Part shown: in pieces, positions 15,728-25,305 of the stretch | Numbering within the stretch: position 1 is the first letter of the stretch | How the letters are laid out: each line of letters opens with the position of its first letter | NCBI GenBank assembly: GCA_964352225.1 | Contig: CAYGRM010000046.1 | Span: forward strand, 1 to 25,441 | DNA from: CAJQQY01 sp964352225 | GTDB lineage: Bacteria; Bacteroidota; Bacteroidia; Chitinophagales; Saprospiraceae | Direction of reading: 5' to 3' | Length of the DNA: 25,441 bases | Program-made: the position numbers and the translations under genes | The notes under the pieces: model-generated | What the model was told of the DNA's origin: nothing | The model's database searches: none | The model's input: only the letters and a program-made list of their open reading frames with translations

Positions 15728-16485
15728 TCGGGTTTGATAGTAGTTAATTAAAATTAGGTTGCGAAAATTCCTGTAATAGAAAATTAAACTAGTATTCTCG
15801 AAATGAGGATAAGTTGAAATAACAAATCTTCAAATTCCAAATATTGGTTTTGACAACTAGGGAAGGGTGTTTTTTGATATGATATGTGTAAAGGGAAGGA
15901 TACAACGAAATTCTTAAAAGAAATAAATTATTACCCGATTATAATTTGCGCATCAAAAATAACAAAATAATTTAATATAAGTAATAAAATAATTAAAAAA
16001 TCATATTTTATTTCAACTAATATTAAAGTATTGGATGTTAAGTTTTGAAAAATATTTATTAGTGGTTAGATAATTTATATTCTTACAATTAATACCAAAA
16101 ATGCCAAAATTGTCTCATTTTCATTCTACAGAAAAGCTGCTGTCGTATTATTTGTAGTTAAGGGATGATTAGATTTTAAAAATTAGAAATTCTAATCATA
16201 TTTTAAGTTCTTACTTATTGATTAAGTGGGAGAGAAAAAAAGGTGTACCTCTTTTTTTTTATAAAAAATATATTTTTCCTAATTAACGTCTGAAAGCCTT
16301 ATAAATATTATCTTTTTTTTAGATGTTAAAATTTAAATTTAAATAAAAATAAATGGAGAGGCTAATATTCCATTTTCTAATCAAGTTCTCCTCTTTTTTT
16401 ACAAATTTAAAGTACATTTAAGGAAACTTAATCAAACAATTCCTTCGTTCGTTTCCATTTTTTTGAAAACGAAAAGCATACTATC
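15728..16485. other. 760-bp AT-rich region without genes
   Basis: No protein-like frame is seen on either strand. Small structures present are a 9-bp inverted repeat (atgattaga 16165-16173 with 16191-16199) and, near the right end, a hairpin (aaatgga 16351-16357 with 16369-16375) followed by a CCTCT-T7 stretch. The composition is very A/T rich with many homopolymers. The region separates divergent transcription units, so it must hold promoters for both, but I could not place them with confidence. Confidence 0.6.
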
Positions 16486-17184
16486 ATGATTAAAAAAATC
16501 GGGAAAATCATCTGGAGAACCTTCCTCGGAATCTTAGCATTTTTTGCTTTGTATTTTTTATTCACTTTTTTGCTGACCATAATTCCAGCCAATGGAAATT
16601 TTAGACCTGCTGAGAATGGAATAGATCTTTATGTTATTTCCAATGGAGTTCATACTGATATTTGTTTTGAAATTTCGGATGCCCAGTTAGATTGGGACAA
16701 AGCTTTGGCTTTTGAAAATTTTAAAACAGAGCGGACGGAAATGAAGTATTTATCGATTGGTTGGGGAGACAAAGGTTTTTATTTTGATACCCCAACTTGG
16801 GCCGATTTGTCTGCTAAAACTGCGGCAACTGCGGCGTTGATTCCATCTCCGACGGCGATGCATGTGACTGTGTTGAATAATCGACCAGCAACAGGAGAGA
16901 TGATCCGAAAAACGAAAGTAACTAAGGCACAATTGGTGAAAATAGAGCAATATATCCTCAATCATCTTCAAATAAAAAATGGGGAAGCATTGCTCATTGA
17001 TTGTTGTCGATACGATGGATACGATGATAATTTTTACGAAGCCAATGGATCATATCACCTGCTCCGAACTTGCAATACTTGGGCTAATCAAACCCTGAAA
17101 GAAGGAGAGGTGAAAACGGCAACTTGGGCACCTTTTGACAAATGTATTTTATATCACTTCGAAAACGAATATAATTATGACTAA
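16486..17184 (+). CDS. DUF2459 family protein (TIGR02117-like)
   Basis: A 232-aa protein with an N-terminal membrane helix (about 10-34). A soluble domain follows with the family signatures LYVISNGVHTDI (near 49-60), SIGWGDKGFYFDTPTWADLS (about 91-110) and RTCNTWANQTL (near 204-214). The family is widespread in Gram-negative bacteria and has no established function. Conserved His and Cys residues in these motifs suggest a peptidase-like fold, but that is inference. The ATG at 16486 is directly followed by basic residues and the membrane helix. The gene overlaps a 32-codon frame by 8 bases. Confidence 0.85.
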   Translation: MIKKIGKIIWRTFLGILAFFALYFLFTFLLTIIPANGNFRPAENGIDLYVISNGVHTDICFEISDAQLDWDKALAFENFKTERTEMKYLSIGWGDKGFYFDTPTWADLSAKTAATAALIPSPTAMHVTVLNNRPATGEMIRKTKVTKAQLVKIEQYILNHLQIKNGEALLIDCCRYDGYDDNFYEANGSYHLLRTCNTWANQTLKEGEVKTATWAPFDKCILYHFENEYNYD

Positions 17185-17275
17185 GCAAAATGAAAAAAAG
17201 GGGAATACTCCAATTTTAGATTTTTTTAAAAAAATCATTCAGTTCTTTTTAGGAAAAAAATCAAACAATAAATAG
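17177..17275 (+). CDS. possible small basic peptide (32 aa), overlapping the DUF2459 gene
   Basis: The ATG lies inside the last codons of the DUF2459 gene (8-base overlap), a typical coupling arrangement. The product MTKQNEKKGNTPILDFFKKI is followed by IQFFLGKKSNNK: a lysine-rich start, a short amphipathic helix, and a lysine-rich end. I do not recognise it. Its reality rests on the overlap and composition only. Confidence 0.35.
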   Translation: MTKQNEKKGNTPILDFFKKIIQFFLGKKSNNK

Positions 17276-17667
17276 ACTTTATTCGATGGACGTTGAACGT
17301 TAGACGTTTTACGTTCTCCCATACAACTTGATTTAGAATGAAGTCTAATAGTTAGTTCCTATCGATGGTTTATTTTATGGTATATGATGAAAACTACTGA
17401 GTAGGGGTAGGTTCATCTTTCTGTGGGTGGGTCATATAATGATCTTTCGACGCAATAATACTATGATTCACAGGTATTTATTCTTTTCTTTAAACCTTCC
17501 GTTGATATTTTTCTTTTACTTAGAAATTGGCCAATTATTAGGTTTTGATTAAAGTCAGCGCTAAAAATATTGATTGCAATTCAACCTAGAAATCCGACAG
17601 TTCATCAGAAACGAATTTTATAAAAGTTAAAATTAAGCTATAATTGTTTTCATATAAATGCCTTCAA
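17276..17667. other. 390-bp intergenic region before the efflux genes
   Basis: No gene is seen. At 17289-17315 the pentamer ACGTT recurs four times in about 26 bases (gacgttgaacgttagacgtt...), a short degenerate direct repeat. The rest is AT-rich. A weak -7-like TATAATTG lies about 20 bases before the ATG of the channel gene. Confidence 0.5.
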
Positions 17668-19032
17668 ATGAAAATCAAAAAGTCTTTGCTCCTTTTATTC
17701 TTTTCACAAATTTATTTTTTCCAAATTGGATTGGCTCAAAGTAAAGTTTTAGATAATTATATCAATGAAGCTTTGACTCAAAACATGGCGATTCAATCCG
17801 AGGTTTTAAAAAAAGATAAACGAAACTCGCAGGTCGAACAAGCTAAAAAATTATGGAATCCAAAGGTAGATCTTAATGCCAGTTATTTATTTGCAGAAGG
17901 TGGAAGAGAGCTGCTTTTTCCATTGGGAGATTTGTTTAATCCAGTTTATGGTACATTAAACGAATTAACTAATTCTTCCAATTTTCCAACCAGTATAGAT
18001 AATGAAAAAATCCAATTAGCACCTAATAATTTTCTGGATTTACAATTGACTATTACCAAACCACTTATTAATAGTTCCATAAAATACAATCAAAAAATCC
18101 AACAAGAATTACTTCGAATCAATGATCTTGATCTTGAATTGAGTAAAAAAGAAATTGTAGCTCAAATCAAAATAGGTTATTATAATTACCTCAAAACATT
18201 CGAAGGTTTGGCCATCATGGATGAAACCGAAATATTGCTACAAGAGGTGTTGACCTTCAATAAAAAACTTGTCAAATACGACAAAGCCACTCCAGATATT
18301 TTATCAGATGTAGAATACCAGATTGCTAATTTGCAAAGTCAAAAAGCGATGTTGATGGAGCAGCAAGATATTGCAAAAGCATATTTTAATCTATTACGAA
18401 ACCAACCTTTAGAGGCTGAAGTGATCGTTGATGAAACTATATTAAAAGGAGGAATTCAACCGACTGATAATATTACTGTCCTCAAAAATGAGGCGTTGCA
18501 ATCACGTTTGGAATTTAAGAAAATGGATGTCGCCACCGCAGTTAATTCTCTCAATCAAAAAAGAATTGATAAAGAAAAAAAGCCAACTCTTGGAATTTCT
18601 GGAGGAATCGGTTTGCAGACGGAGTCATTTAATTTTGATGCAGGTGGGCCATTGTATACGATCGGTTTGGGAATGAATTGGAGTATTATTGATGGAGGAT
18701 TGAGAAAAAAGAAAATCGAAGAAATTCAGGTAGATCAACGAATTTTAGAAAATGATCGAAAGCGACTTGCTCAGCAAGTAGAGATGCAGGTCACTCAAGT
18801 TTTTTATAAAATTCGTTCTCTTCAAATCAGAATGCAAACAGAAGAAGTGGCCGTTAAAAGTGCGAAAAAAAGTTACGATGCCATCAATGCTCGCTATCGA
18901 AATGACAAAGCTATTTTGATCGAATTGGTGCAAGCTCAAAATAGATTAACCACGAGTGAAATGTCAAAAGTTCTTTCCAAATATGATTATTTAATTCTTT
19001 TGGCAGAATTAGAAAAAACTATTGGTAAATAG
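17668..19032 (+). CDS. TolC-family outer-membrane efflux channel
   Basis: A 454-aa protein with a signal peptide (MKIKKSLLLLFFSQIYFF...GLAQS). Two OEP-type halves follow, each with long amphipathic helices and a beta pair (for example PKVDLNASYLFAEGG in the first, PTLGISGGIGLQTESF in the second). Family function is a trimeric outer-membrane tunnel for tripartite efflux. The open frame begins at a TTG eight codons earlier (17644), but ATG 17668 is preferred because the basic N-region of the signal peptide begins there. It is the first gene of a channel, adaptor, pump cluster with gaps of about 80 and 105 bases. Confidence 0.9.
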   Translation: MKIKKSLLLLFFSQIYFFQIGLAQSKVLDNYINEALTQNMAIQSEVLKKDKRNSQVEQAKKLWNPKVDLNASYLFAEGGRELLFPLGDLFNPVYGTLNELTNSSNFPTSIDNEKIQLAPNNFLDLQLTITKPLINSSIKYNQKIQQELLRINDLDLELSKKEIVAQIKIGYYNYLKTFEGLAIMDETEILLQEVLTFNKKLVKYDKATPDILSDVEYQIANLQSQKAMLMEQQDIAKAYFNLLRNQPLEAEVIVDETILKGGIQPTDNITVLKNEALQSRLEFKKMDVATAVNSLNQKRIDKEKKPTLGISGGIGLQTESFNFDAGGPLYTIGLGMNWSIIDGGLRKKKIEEIQVDQRILENDRKRLAQQVEMQVTQVFYKIRSLQIRMQTEEVAVKSAKKSYDAINARYRNDKAILIELVQAQNRLTTSEMSKVLSKYDYLILLAELEKTIGK

Positions 19033-19113
19033 TTAAGGTATTGATAACCAGTTAGTTAGGTGGTTTTATTAATCAAGTTTATTTTAATAATATACATTTT
19101 AGAATAAAAAATC

Positions 19114-20157
19114 ATGAGGAATTTTCTCCTATTTATTTCTTTACTGTTATTAGTTTCCTGTCGAGTTGATCATCATAAAGGTGAGGCGACGGGAGCTGCT
19201 CAACAAAAGAATTATGTAAAAATTGAATCCGTTGTAACTAAGACAGAACCGATTCCAATTCAAGCAATCGGAAGACTTGGTTCAGACACCGAACTAAAAC
19301 TTTCTTTTAAAATTGGAGGATTTATTTCTTCTATTAAGGCTAATGAAGGTGATTATGTTCGAGCAGGAAGTTTGTTGGCGACCATGCGAACTAATGAAAT
19401 TGATGCACAAGTTTTAAAGGCAGAGAGAGCTGTACAAAAAGCAAGCAGAGACCTCGAAAGAGTGAAGAAAATGTTCGCTGATTCGGTCGCAACATCTGAA
19501 AATATCGACGACCTAACAACGCTTTTACAAGTTGCTGAGGCAGACCTTGATATTGCAAAATTCAATCAAAAATTTTCAAAAATAATTAGTCCAGTAAGTG
19601 GGAGAGTGATTCGAAGATTAGCTGAACCCAATGAGATCGTATCACCGGGTCAACCGATTTTAATGATTGCTTCTTCTTCAGGAAGTACTTATGTGATGAA
19701 AGTTTCGCTTTCAGATAAAGATGTGAATCGAGTGAAAATAAATAGTGCTGCCGAAGTAGATTTTGATGCTTTTCCTAATGAAGTTTTTAAGGGGAAAATT
19801 TTCAATATAGCAGAGTCAGCTGATCCGATGACTGGAACTTTTGAAGTTGAAATTTCTATTGAGGCTAAAAATAAAAGACTTCGAAATGGGTACATTGGTC
19901 GAGCTAAAATTAGCCCTATTGAAAGTGAGCCTTACTTGGAATTACCCATCCAATCCATCATTGAGGGAGACAAAAAGCAAGTGACTATTTTCATTCCAAC
20001 TCAAGCAGATTCTATTGCCAAAGAAATAAAAGTAGAACCTATTCATATAACTAATCAATCTATTTTTATAAAAAAACCAGCAGGACAAATGATTGAAAAA
20101 GTGATCACCACAGGTGCTGCATATTTGGTCAATGGTGATCGAATTTATATAAAATAA
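19114..20157 (+). CDS. RND efflux periplasmic adaptor (membrane fusion protein), lipoprotein
   Basis: A 347-aa protein with a lipoprotein signal (LLLVSC, lipidated Cys16). It has a barrel-sandwich/lipoyl half (LSFKIGGFISSIKANEGDYV with AGSLLATM, and the matching ISPVSGRVIRRLAEPNEIV with GQPILMIA). A short coiled hairpin separates the halves (about 90-145). A beta-barrel and a membrane-proximal domain follow. This is the usual AcrA/MexA layout with a short hairpin. It bridges the pump to the TolC-type channel. The substrate is not evident. Confidence 0.92.
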   Translation: MRNFLLFISLLLLVSCRVDHHKGEATGAAQQKNYVKIESVVTKTEPIPIQAIGRLGSDTELKLSFKIGGFISSIKANEGDYVRAGSLLATMRTNEIDAQVLKAERAVQKASRDLERVKKMFADSVATSENIDDLTTLLQVAEADLDIAKFNQKFSKIISPVSGRVIRRLAEPNEIVSPGQPILMIASSSGSTYVMKVSLSDKDVNRVKINSAAEVDFDAFPNEVFKGKIFNIAESADPMTGTFEVEISIEAKNKRLRNGYIGRAKISPIESEPYLELPIQSIIEGDKKQVTIFIPTQADSIAKEIKVEPIHITNQSIFIKKPAGQMIEKVITTGAAYLVNGDRIYIK

Positions 20158-20234
20158 TTTTTTGCCGATGCCCAAATAAAGAAATTAAGACAAGTGGAAT
20201 CCTTATTCATTGCATATTTCAAATTACTAAATAA

Positions 20235-20250
20235 CGATTCTTAAGAATCG
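20235..20250. promoter_or_regulatory. 16-bp perfect palindrome before the pump gene
   Basis: CGATTCTTAAGAATCG is a perfect dyad with no spacer. It lies between adaptor and pump genes and ends 12 bases before the pump ATG. It could be an operator, or a small RNA hairpin that affects pump translation. No regulator gene is next to it in the window. Confidence 0.4.
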
Positions 20251-20262
20251 TACGACAAAAAA

Positions 20263-23200
20263 ATGAACTTAACTAGATTAGCCATACGGAATGCCCAATT
20301 TGTAATCATCGTTGTTTTGATTGCAATAGTTTTAAGCGTTCGATCTTTCATTAGCATGCCTCGTTCAGAGGATCCACAGGTGAGTTTTCCCTATTATAAT
20401 ATGGTTGTGGTTTATCCAGGGACGAGTCCTGAGGATATGGAAAATTTGATTGTTGACCCTTTGGAAAAAGCAATTAATGAATTGGATGGAATAACAGAGA
20501 TTGAAGCATTTGTTTCGGAAGGTTTAGCAAGAGTAAGTATTCACTCCGATTTTGATGGAGACTACACAGAGAAATATAATGAAGTTTTAAGGCAAGTCAA
20601 TAGCGTACGGGGGGATTTACCAGAAGGTATCATTTTGTTTGATGTTCGACGAATCAAACCAGAAGAAATGGTGAATTATTTGGTTTTCGCCTTGAGCTCT
20701 GACAATGTGAGTTATAGTGAGTTGAATAATTTGGCGGAAGATTTTGAAGATAAATTAGAATCAGTCAAAGGACTTAATAAAATAAAAATAGAAGCAAGTC
20801 CAGCGGAGGAAATTCGGGTGTCTTTGGACTACCAAAGGATGGCTGCACAGAATATTACCTTGAGTCAAGTGGTTGGAATTTTAAGATCAAACAACGTAAA
20901 TATACCTGGAGGAAATGTTGGGGCAGGTGCCAAAAATTTTACCATAAAAAGTACAGGTGGTTATGAAAATATTGAAGAAATAAAAAATACCATTATTGCG
21001 GCAGGAAACAATCGAGTGGTTTATCTAAAAGATATTGCTGAGGTGAAAATGGAAAATGAAGATCTACTTTGGAAAGCAGAATTCAATAAAATGAAATCCA
21101 TTTTTATCTCTTTAAAACTAAAGACTGGAGAGAATATAATTGATGTGGATCAAGAAGTTCAGCTTTTGGCAGAAGAATATAAAAGTGAGTTGCCAAAAAA
21201 TGTTCACCTCAATGTGGCCTTTGAGCAAGCCTCTGCGGTGAAGACTCGGATCAATGAATTTTTTATCAATTTGTTGCAAGGAGTTTTGTTGGTTGGGATC
21301 GTAATATTATTAGTGTTGGGTTGGCGATCGGCATTTATTATCATTACGTTGATTCCGTTATGTATGATTTTGTCGTTAGGATTATTGAAAGGAGCGGGCT
21401 TTGGATTACAACAAATTTCGATTGCTTCCTTGGTACTCGCCCTTGGACTTTTAGTGGATAATGGAATTGTGGTGATTGAAAATATCAACCGATTTATTCA
21501 AGAAGGATTTTCCAGACGAGAAGCGGCGATGAAAGGAGCTTCGGAAGTTGGTTTGGCAATTTTTAGTTCGACGGTGACGACTGTATTGTCATTTTTTCCT
21601 TTGAGTCAATTGGGAGAAGGAGCAGGTTTATTTTTACAGTCATTGCCCTATACCGTAATTTTTACTTTGATTATTTCTTTGATTTTAGCATTGACCTTTT
21701 CGCCCATTCTATCCAATTGGGTGATGGCCAAAAAAGCCAAAACAGCACCTTCCTATGCAGACCAATTTTTTAATTGGTTGGAGGAAAAAATCTATGATCC
21801 GGTTTTAAGATTTTCTTTAAGATGGGGCTCATTAATTATCCTTTTTTCGTTTGTGATTTTAGGTTTTAGTATTTCGCTTTTCCCAAAAATTGGCGTGAGT
21901 TTTTTTCCAACTGCCGACAAACCACTCCTACTTATAGATGTTCGAACGCCACGAGGTTCAAGTATGGATGAGACAGAAAAAGCAGTCAAATTTGTGGAGT
22001 CTATTTTAGATACGATGGATTATGTAAAAAATTATACCACGAGTGTCGGACACGGTAATCCGCAAATTTATTACAATAAAATTCCAGCGTCTTATATGAA
22101 GTCACGCGGGGAAGTTTTGGTCAATTTTACGGAGTGGGATCAAGCTCGTTTTTATCAAGCTATTTCAGATTTAAGAAGTGAATTTAAAAAATATTTAGGA
22201 GCACAAATTACTACGGAAGAATTAAAAAATGGTGTTCCAGTTGGAGCGCCTATCGAAATCCAAATCGTTGGCGAAGATTTAAAAATATTGAAAAAATTAT
22301 CTCTGGAGGTAGAAGATACTTTAGCCGCTACTCCTGATATCATCAATATCAATAATCCGATGCGTCGGGATCAGATCCAATTGAAGATAAATTTGAATAA
22401 AGAAAAAGCTGGGTTACTTGGCGTTTCCGAATTAGATTTTGATCAAACTGTTCGAGCAAGTTTGAATGGGCTAGCGATTGATAAGCTCACCTTGGATGAT
22501 GATGAAGATTATAATTTGGTGATTAGAATGCCATTCGATGAGTCACCCAGTATTGAAGATTTGAATAAAATATATGTGGCTAATCGGATGGGCGGACAGA
22601 TTCCTTTGAATCATATTGCCGATGTTCAATTTGAGGGAGGAGTGGCACAATTCGAGCATTTAGATTTAAAACGAAACACTACAGTTTTTGCAGGGGTGAC
22701 CGATTTGGATAAAACTATTCCGATCACTCAGGATATTATTGAGAAATTAAAAAAGATAGATTTGCCTCGTGGATATGAATATGCGATTGGTGGTGAGTAC
22801 AAAGAACAACAAAGTACTTTTGGAAGTTTAGGAGTGATTTTGATTTTGGCACAGGTGGCCATTTTTGCAGTTTTGGTTTTGCAATTTCGATCTGTCTTAC
22901 AACCATTTATAGTTTTCTCAGCCATTCCATTGGCGATCTGTGGGTCATTTATAACGCTATATTTGACTGGGTGGCCATTTTCATTTTTTGCATTTGTTGG
23001 ATTGATTAGTTTGATTGGAATAGTGGTGAATAACTCAATTATCCTAGTTGATTATATCAATCAGCTAGTAGAAGAGGGGCAGATGACCATACAAGAAGCC
23101 ATTATTGTAGGAAGTAAGCGAAGGTTTAAACCAATTGTGCTGACTTCGATTACGACGATATTAGGATTAATTCCATTGACTTTACAGAGAACCAATCAAT

Positions 23201-23322
23201 GGTCTCCGCTGACACTCACCATCATAGGAGGTATGATTTCGAGTACACTTTTAGCCTTGGTAGTTGTACCGATTTTATATAAGTGGTTTACGAAAGCCAA
23301 ACCCTCAATCATTCAGGAGTAG
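20263..23322 (+). CDS. RND-family efflux pump (AcrB/HAE-like inner-membrane permease)
   Basis: A 1019-aa protein with 12 predicted membrane helices and two large periplasmic loops, the normal size for an AcrB-type transporter. It begins with the family-typical MNLTRLAIRN and has PRSEDPQVSFPYY and VYPGTSPEDME. Helix IV contains GLLVDNGIVVIENINR: Asp399 is kept, but the second Asp of AcrB (Asp408) is Asn400. Helix X contains IGIVVNNSIILVDY, with Asn923 where AcrB has Lys940. So the full AcrB proton-relay triad is not present. This pattern occurs in several RND subfamilies. It forms the pump of the cluster with the adaptor and channel genes directly upstream. The substrate could be drugs, lipids or metabolites; heavy-metal type is less likely from the sequence. 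Confidence 0.95.
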   Translation: MNLTRLAIRNAQFVIIVVLIAIVLSVRSFISMPRSEDPQVSFPYYNMVVVYPGTSPEDMENLIVDPLEKAINELDGITEIEAFVSEGLARVSIHSDFDGDYTEKYNEVLRQVNSVRGDLPEGIILFDVRRIKPEEMVNYLVFALSSDNVSYSELNNLAEDFEDKLESVKGLNKIKIEASPAEEIRVSLDYQRMAAQNITLSQVVGILRSNNVNIPGGNVGAGAKNFTIKSTGGYENIEEIKNTIIAAGNNRVVYLKDIAEVKMENEDLLWKAEFNKMKSIFISLKLKTGENIIDVDQEVQLLAEEYKSELPKNVHLNVAFEQASAVKTRINEFFINLLQGVLLVGIVILLVLGWRSAFIIITLIPLCMILSLGLLKGAGFGLQQISIASLVLALGLLVDNGIVVIENINRFIQEGFSRREAAMKGASEVGLAIFSSTVTTVLSFFPLSQLGEGAGLFLQSLPYTVIFTLIISLILALTFSPILSNWVMAKKAKTAPSYADQFFNWLEEKIYDPVLRFSLRWGSLIILFSFVILGFSISLFPKIGVSFFPTADKPLLLIDVRTPRGSSMDETEKAVKFVESILDTMDYVKNYTTSVGHGNPQIYYNKIPASYMKSRGEVLVNFTEWDQARFYQAISDLRSEFKKYLGAQITTEELKNGVPVGAPIEIQIVGEDLKILKKLSLEVEDTLAATPDIININNPMRRDQIQLKINLNKEKAGLLGVSELDFDQTVRASLNGLAIDKLTLDDDEDYNLVIRMPFDESPSIEDLNKIYVANRMGGQIPLNHIADVQFEGGVAQFEHLDLKRNTTVFAGVTDLDKTIPITQDIIEKLKKIDLPRGYEYAIGGEYKEQQSTFGSLGVILILAQVAIFAVLVLQFRSVLQPFIVFSAIPLAICGSFITLYLTGWPFSFFAFVGLISLIGIVVNNSIILVDYINQLVEEGQMTIQEAIIVGSKRRFKPIVLTSITTILGLIPLTLQRTNQWSPLTLTIIGGMISSTLLALVVVPILYKWFTKAKPSIIQE

Positions 23323-23416
23323 ATTTAAACCTCAGGTTCCTTTTAGGTTTCAGGAAAAAAATCCGACCCAACCCAACCTTCCCATTCTTCCCTGCGTGAT
23401 AGCAGTTGAAGACCCG

Positions 23417-23442
23417 ATAAGATGATTCCTAATCTTATTTTA
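23417..23442 (+). terminator. weak candidate terminator after the pump gene
   Basis: ATAAGAT (23417-23423) and ATCTTAT (23432-23438) form a 7-bp stem with an 8-base loop, followed by a few T. Low GC makes it weak. It could instead be an operator for the next gene. Confidence 0.3.
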
Positions 23443-23492
23443 ATTCAGAAAAAATCTAATTTATTTTAAACAATTAAAAAAAATCAATACAG

Positions 23493-25247
23493 ATGAAAAA
23501 AATTATTCTGTTCGTATTAGCCGGCATGCTTGTTTTTGCCTCATGTAAAAAAGATCCAATCATTGATGATACTCCACCACCAATTGATACCACTAGAAAT
23601 TTTATCAATGTCAATACTTCGGTAGCTGGAATTGTTACGGATATAAATAATGCTCCTATTTCGGATGCGATGGTTAGTTTCGGAACTGAAATGATGACCA
23701 CGGATGTTAATGGAATTTTCAAATTTGAAAATGTGACTGTCCCTGAAAACCGAGCTTTTGTAACTGTAGAAAAAGCTGGATACTTCCATGGTTCTCGAAC
23801 ATTTTTCGCTTATGCTAATCAGCGATCTAATGTGAAAATTAGCCTTTTAGAAAAAATCATTCAAGGTACGGTAACTGCAAGTGGAGGAACGGTAACTACT
23901 CCTGAAGGTGTGAAATTAGAATTCCCCGCGAATGCAATTGCTGATGCAAATGGAAATCCTTACACAGGAACAGTAGACGTTGCTGCTCAATATTTAGATC
24001 CAACTGCTGACAATATTTTATCAATCATGCCTGGAGATCTTCGAGGAGTTTCAACTGATAATGTAGAAGAAGGGATGACTACCTACGGAATGGTTGCCGT
24101 AGAACTATTGGGAAGCGGAGGCGAATTATTAAATATTGCTGATGGCAAAACTGTTCAATTAACGATGCCAGTACCAAGTGCACAAACAAGTTCTGCTCCT
24201 GCTGAAATTCCACTTTGGTACTTTGATGAAACTAATGGAGTATGGAAAGAGGAAGGTAAAGCTACCTTGCAAGGCAATGAATATGTTGGAGATGTTTCCC
24301 ATTTTACGTTTTGGAATTGCGACATTAGTTGGGATTTGATCTACTTAGATGGAAGTGTATTGTTAGAAGGAAGTCCACTAGAAGGAGCCTATGTTTGCTT
24401 GACTTTTGATAATAATGGATGGACGAGCACTTCTTGTGATGTAGCTAATTCTTCAGGAGTATTTTCCGGACAAGTTCCAGCCAATACAACATTTACCTTA
24501 AATGTGTACCCAGCTTCATACTCTAATTGTGGAGATGCAATTCATACGCAAGAGATTGGCCCATTTACAACTGATGTAACTTTGGATGCAATTAATATTG
24601 ATCCTTCGACAGTTGTTGACAATTCGATGACCATCACAGGTACATTAGTTGATTGTGATAATAATCCAGTAACTAATGGCTATGCAAAAATCAAGTTAGG
24701 ATGGGCAGAATACTATGCCTATACTACTGACGGAATAATTGATTACACTTTCACTCATTGTGGAACAGCTACTGATGTTGATATTACTGCGGTAGATCTA
24801 GATGACTTTACCCAAAGTGATGCAGTTACTTTTACTACAGCAAGTACAGTTGATTTTGGTGAATTGCAAGCATGTATTTCTTTAGCGGAGTATATCATTT
24901 ATGAATATGATGGGTTAACCTTTACCTTGACGGAGAATATTTCTTTCTATGATTCATTAGGTACAGGAGGTGGATATCACTATTTATCTGGAAGTGATAC
25001 TAACCAAAATTTCTTTTCACTTGAGGCTATATTTGATGGTCCAGGGACATATGATGTCAATTATTTTTATGTGTCAACTCCAAATGGGGCATTTGTTACT
25101 GGAACAGATATGACGATCACCGTTACTAATTATTCTGCTGTTATTGGAGAAACTAATTCAGGAACATTTGCAGGGAATATCTCTGATCCTAATGGTGGAG
25201 GTTCATTTCCAATCACAGGTTCTTGGAAAGCTATCAGAGAATTTTAG
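23493..25247 (+). CDS. large lipoprotein with carboxypeptidase-regulatory and CILP/FAM171-like domains
   Basis: A 584-aa protein with a lipoprotein signal (MKKIILFVLAGMLVFASCKK, lipidated Cys18). A short acidic/proline linker follows (about 20-40). A carboxypeptidase-regulatory-like domain spans about 43-118 (SVAGIVTDINNAPISDAMVS, VEKAGYF). Next is a domain (about 120-280) running GGTVTTPEGVKLEFPANAIA, MPGDLRGVS, EIPLWYFDETNGVWKEEG and ending VSHFTFWNCD. That pattern recalls FAM171/CILP extracellular regions. The rest (about 283-584) looks like further beta-sandwich units and a poorly recognised C-terminal domain. It is presumably an outer-membrane surface lipoprotein. Function is unknown. 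The gene follows the pump after 170 bases and has its own terminator. Confidence 0.8.
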   Translation: MKKIILFVLAGMLVFASCKKDPIIDDTPPPIDTTRNFINVNTSVAGIVTDINNAPISDAMVSFGTEMMTTDVNGIFKFENVTVPENRAFVTVEKAGYFHGSRTFFAYANQRSNVKISLLEKIIQGTVTASGGTVTTPEGVKLEFPANAIADANGNPYTGTVDVAAQYLDPTADNILSIMPGDLRGVSTDNVEEGMTTYGMVAVELLGSGGELLNIADGKTVQLTMPVPSAQTSSAPAEIPLWYFDETNGVWKEEGKATLQGNEYVGDVSHFTFWNCDISWDLIYLDGSVLLEGSPLEGAYVCLTFDNNGWTSTSCDVANSSGVFSGQVPANTTFTLNVYPASYSNCGDAIHTQEIGPFTTDVTLDAINIDPSTVVDNSMTITGTLVDCDNNPVTNGYAKIKLGWAEYYAYTTDGIIDYTFTHCGTATDVDITAVDLDDFTQSDAVTFTTASTVDFGELQACISLAEYIIYEYDGLTFTLTENISFYDSLGTGGGYHYLSGSDTNQNFFSLEAIFDGPGTYDVNYFYVSTPNGAFVTGTDMTITVTNYSAVIGETNSGTFAGNISDPNGGGSFPITGSWKAIREF

Positions 25248-25305
25248 ATAATAAAAATAAAAGCTTAAACTAAAACTATTTACTGATTTTGATAACAGTA
25301 TTTTG

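Noticed and set aside
16101..16157. 18-codon frame MPKLSHFHSTEKLLSYYL
   Set aside because: No ribosome binding context, no partner and too short to support as a gene.
16230..16262. Terminator at ggtgtacctc-T8
   Set aside because: The only self-complementary core (aggtgtacct) would leave a two-base loop, and the flanking A/T run pairing is too weak to call.
17289..17315. ACGTT repeats as a regulator-binding array
   Set aside because: Spacing is irregular, no dyad is seen, and similar degenerate repeats are common in intergenic DNA of this phylum; kept only as a note in the intergenic entry.
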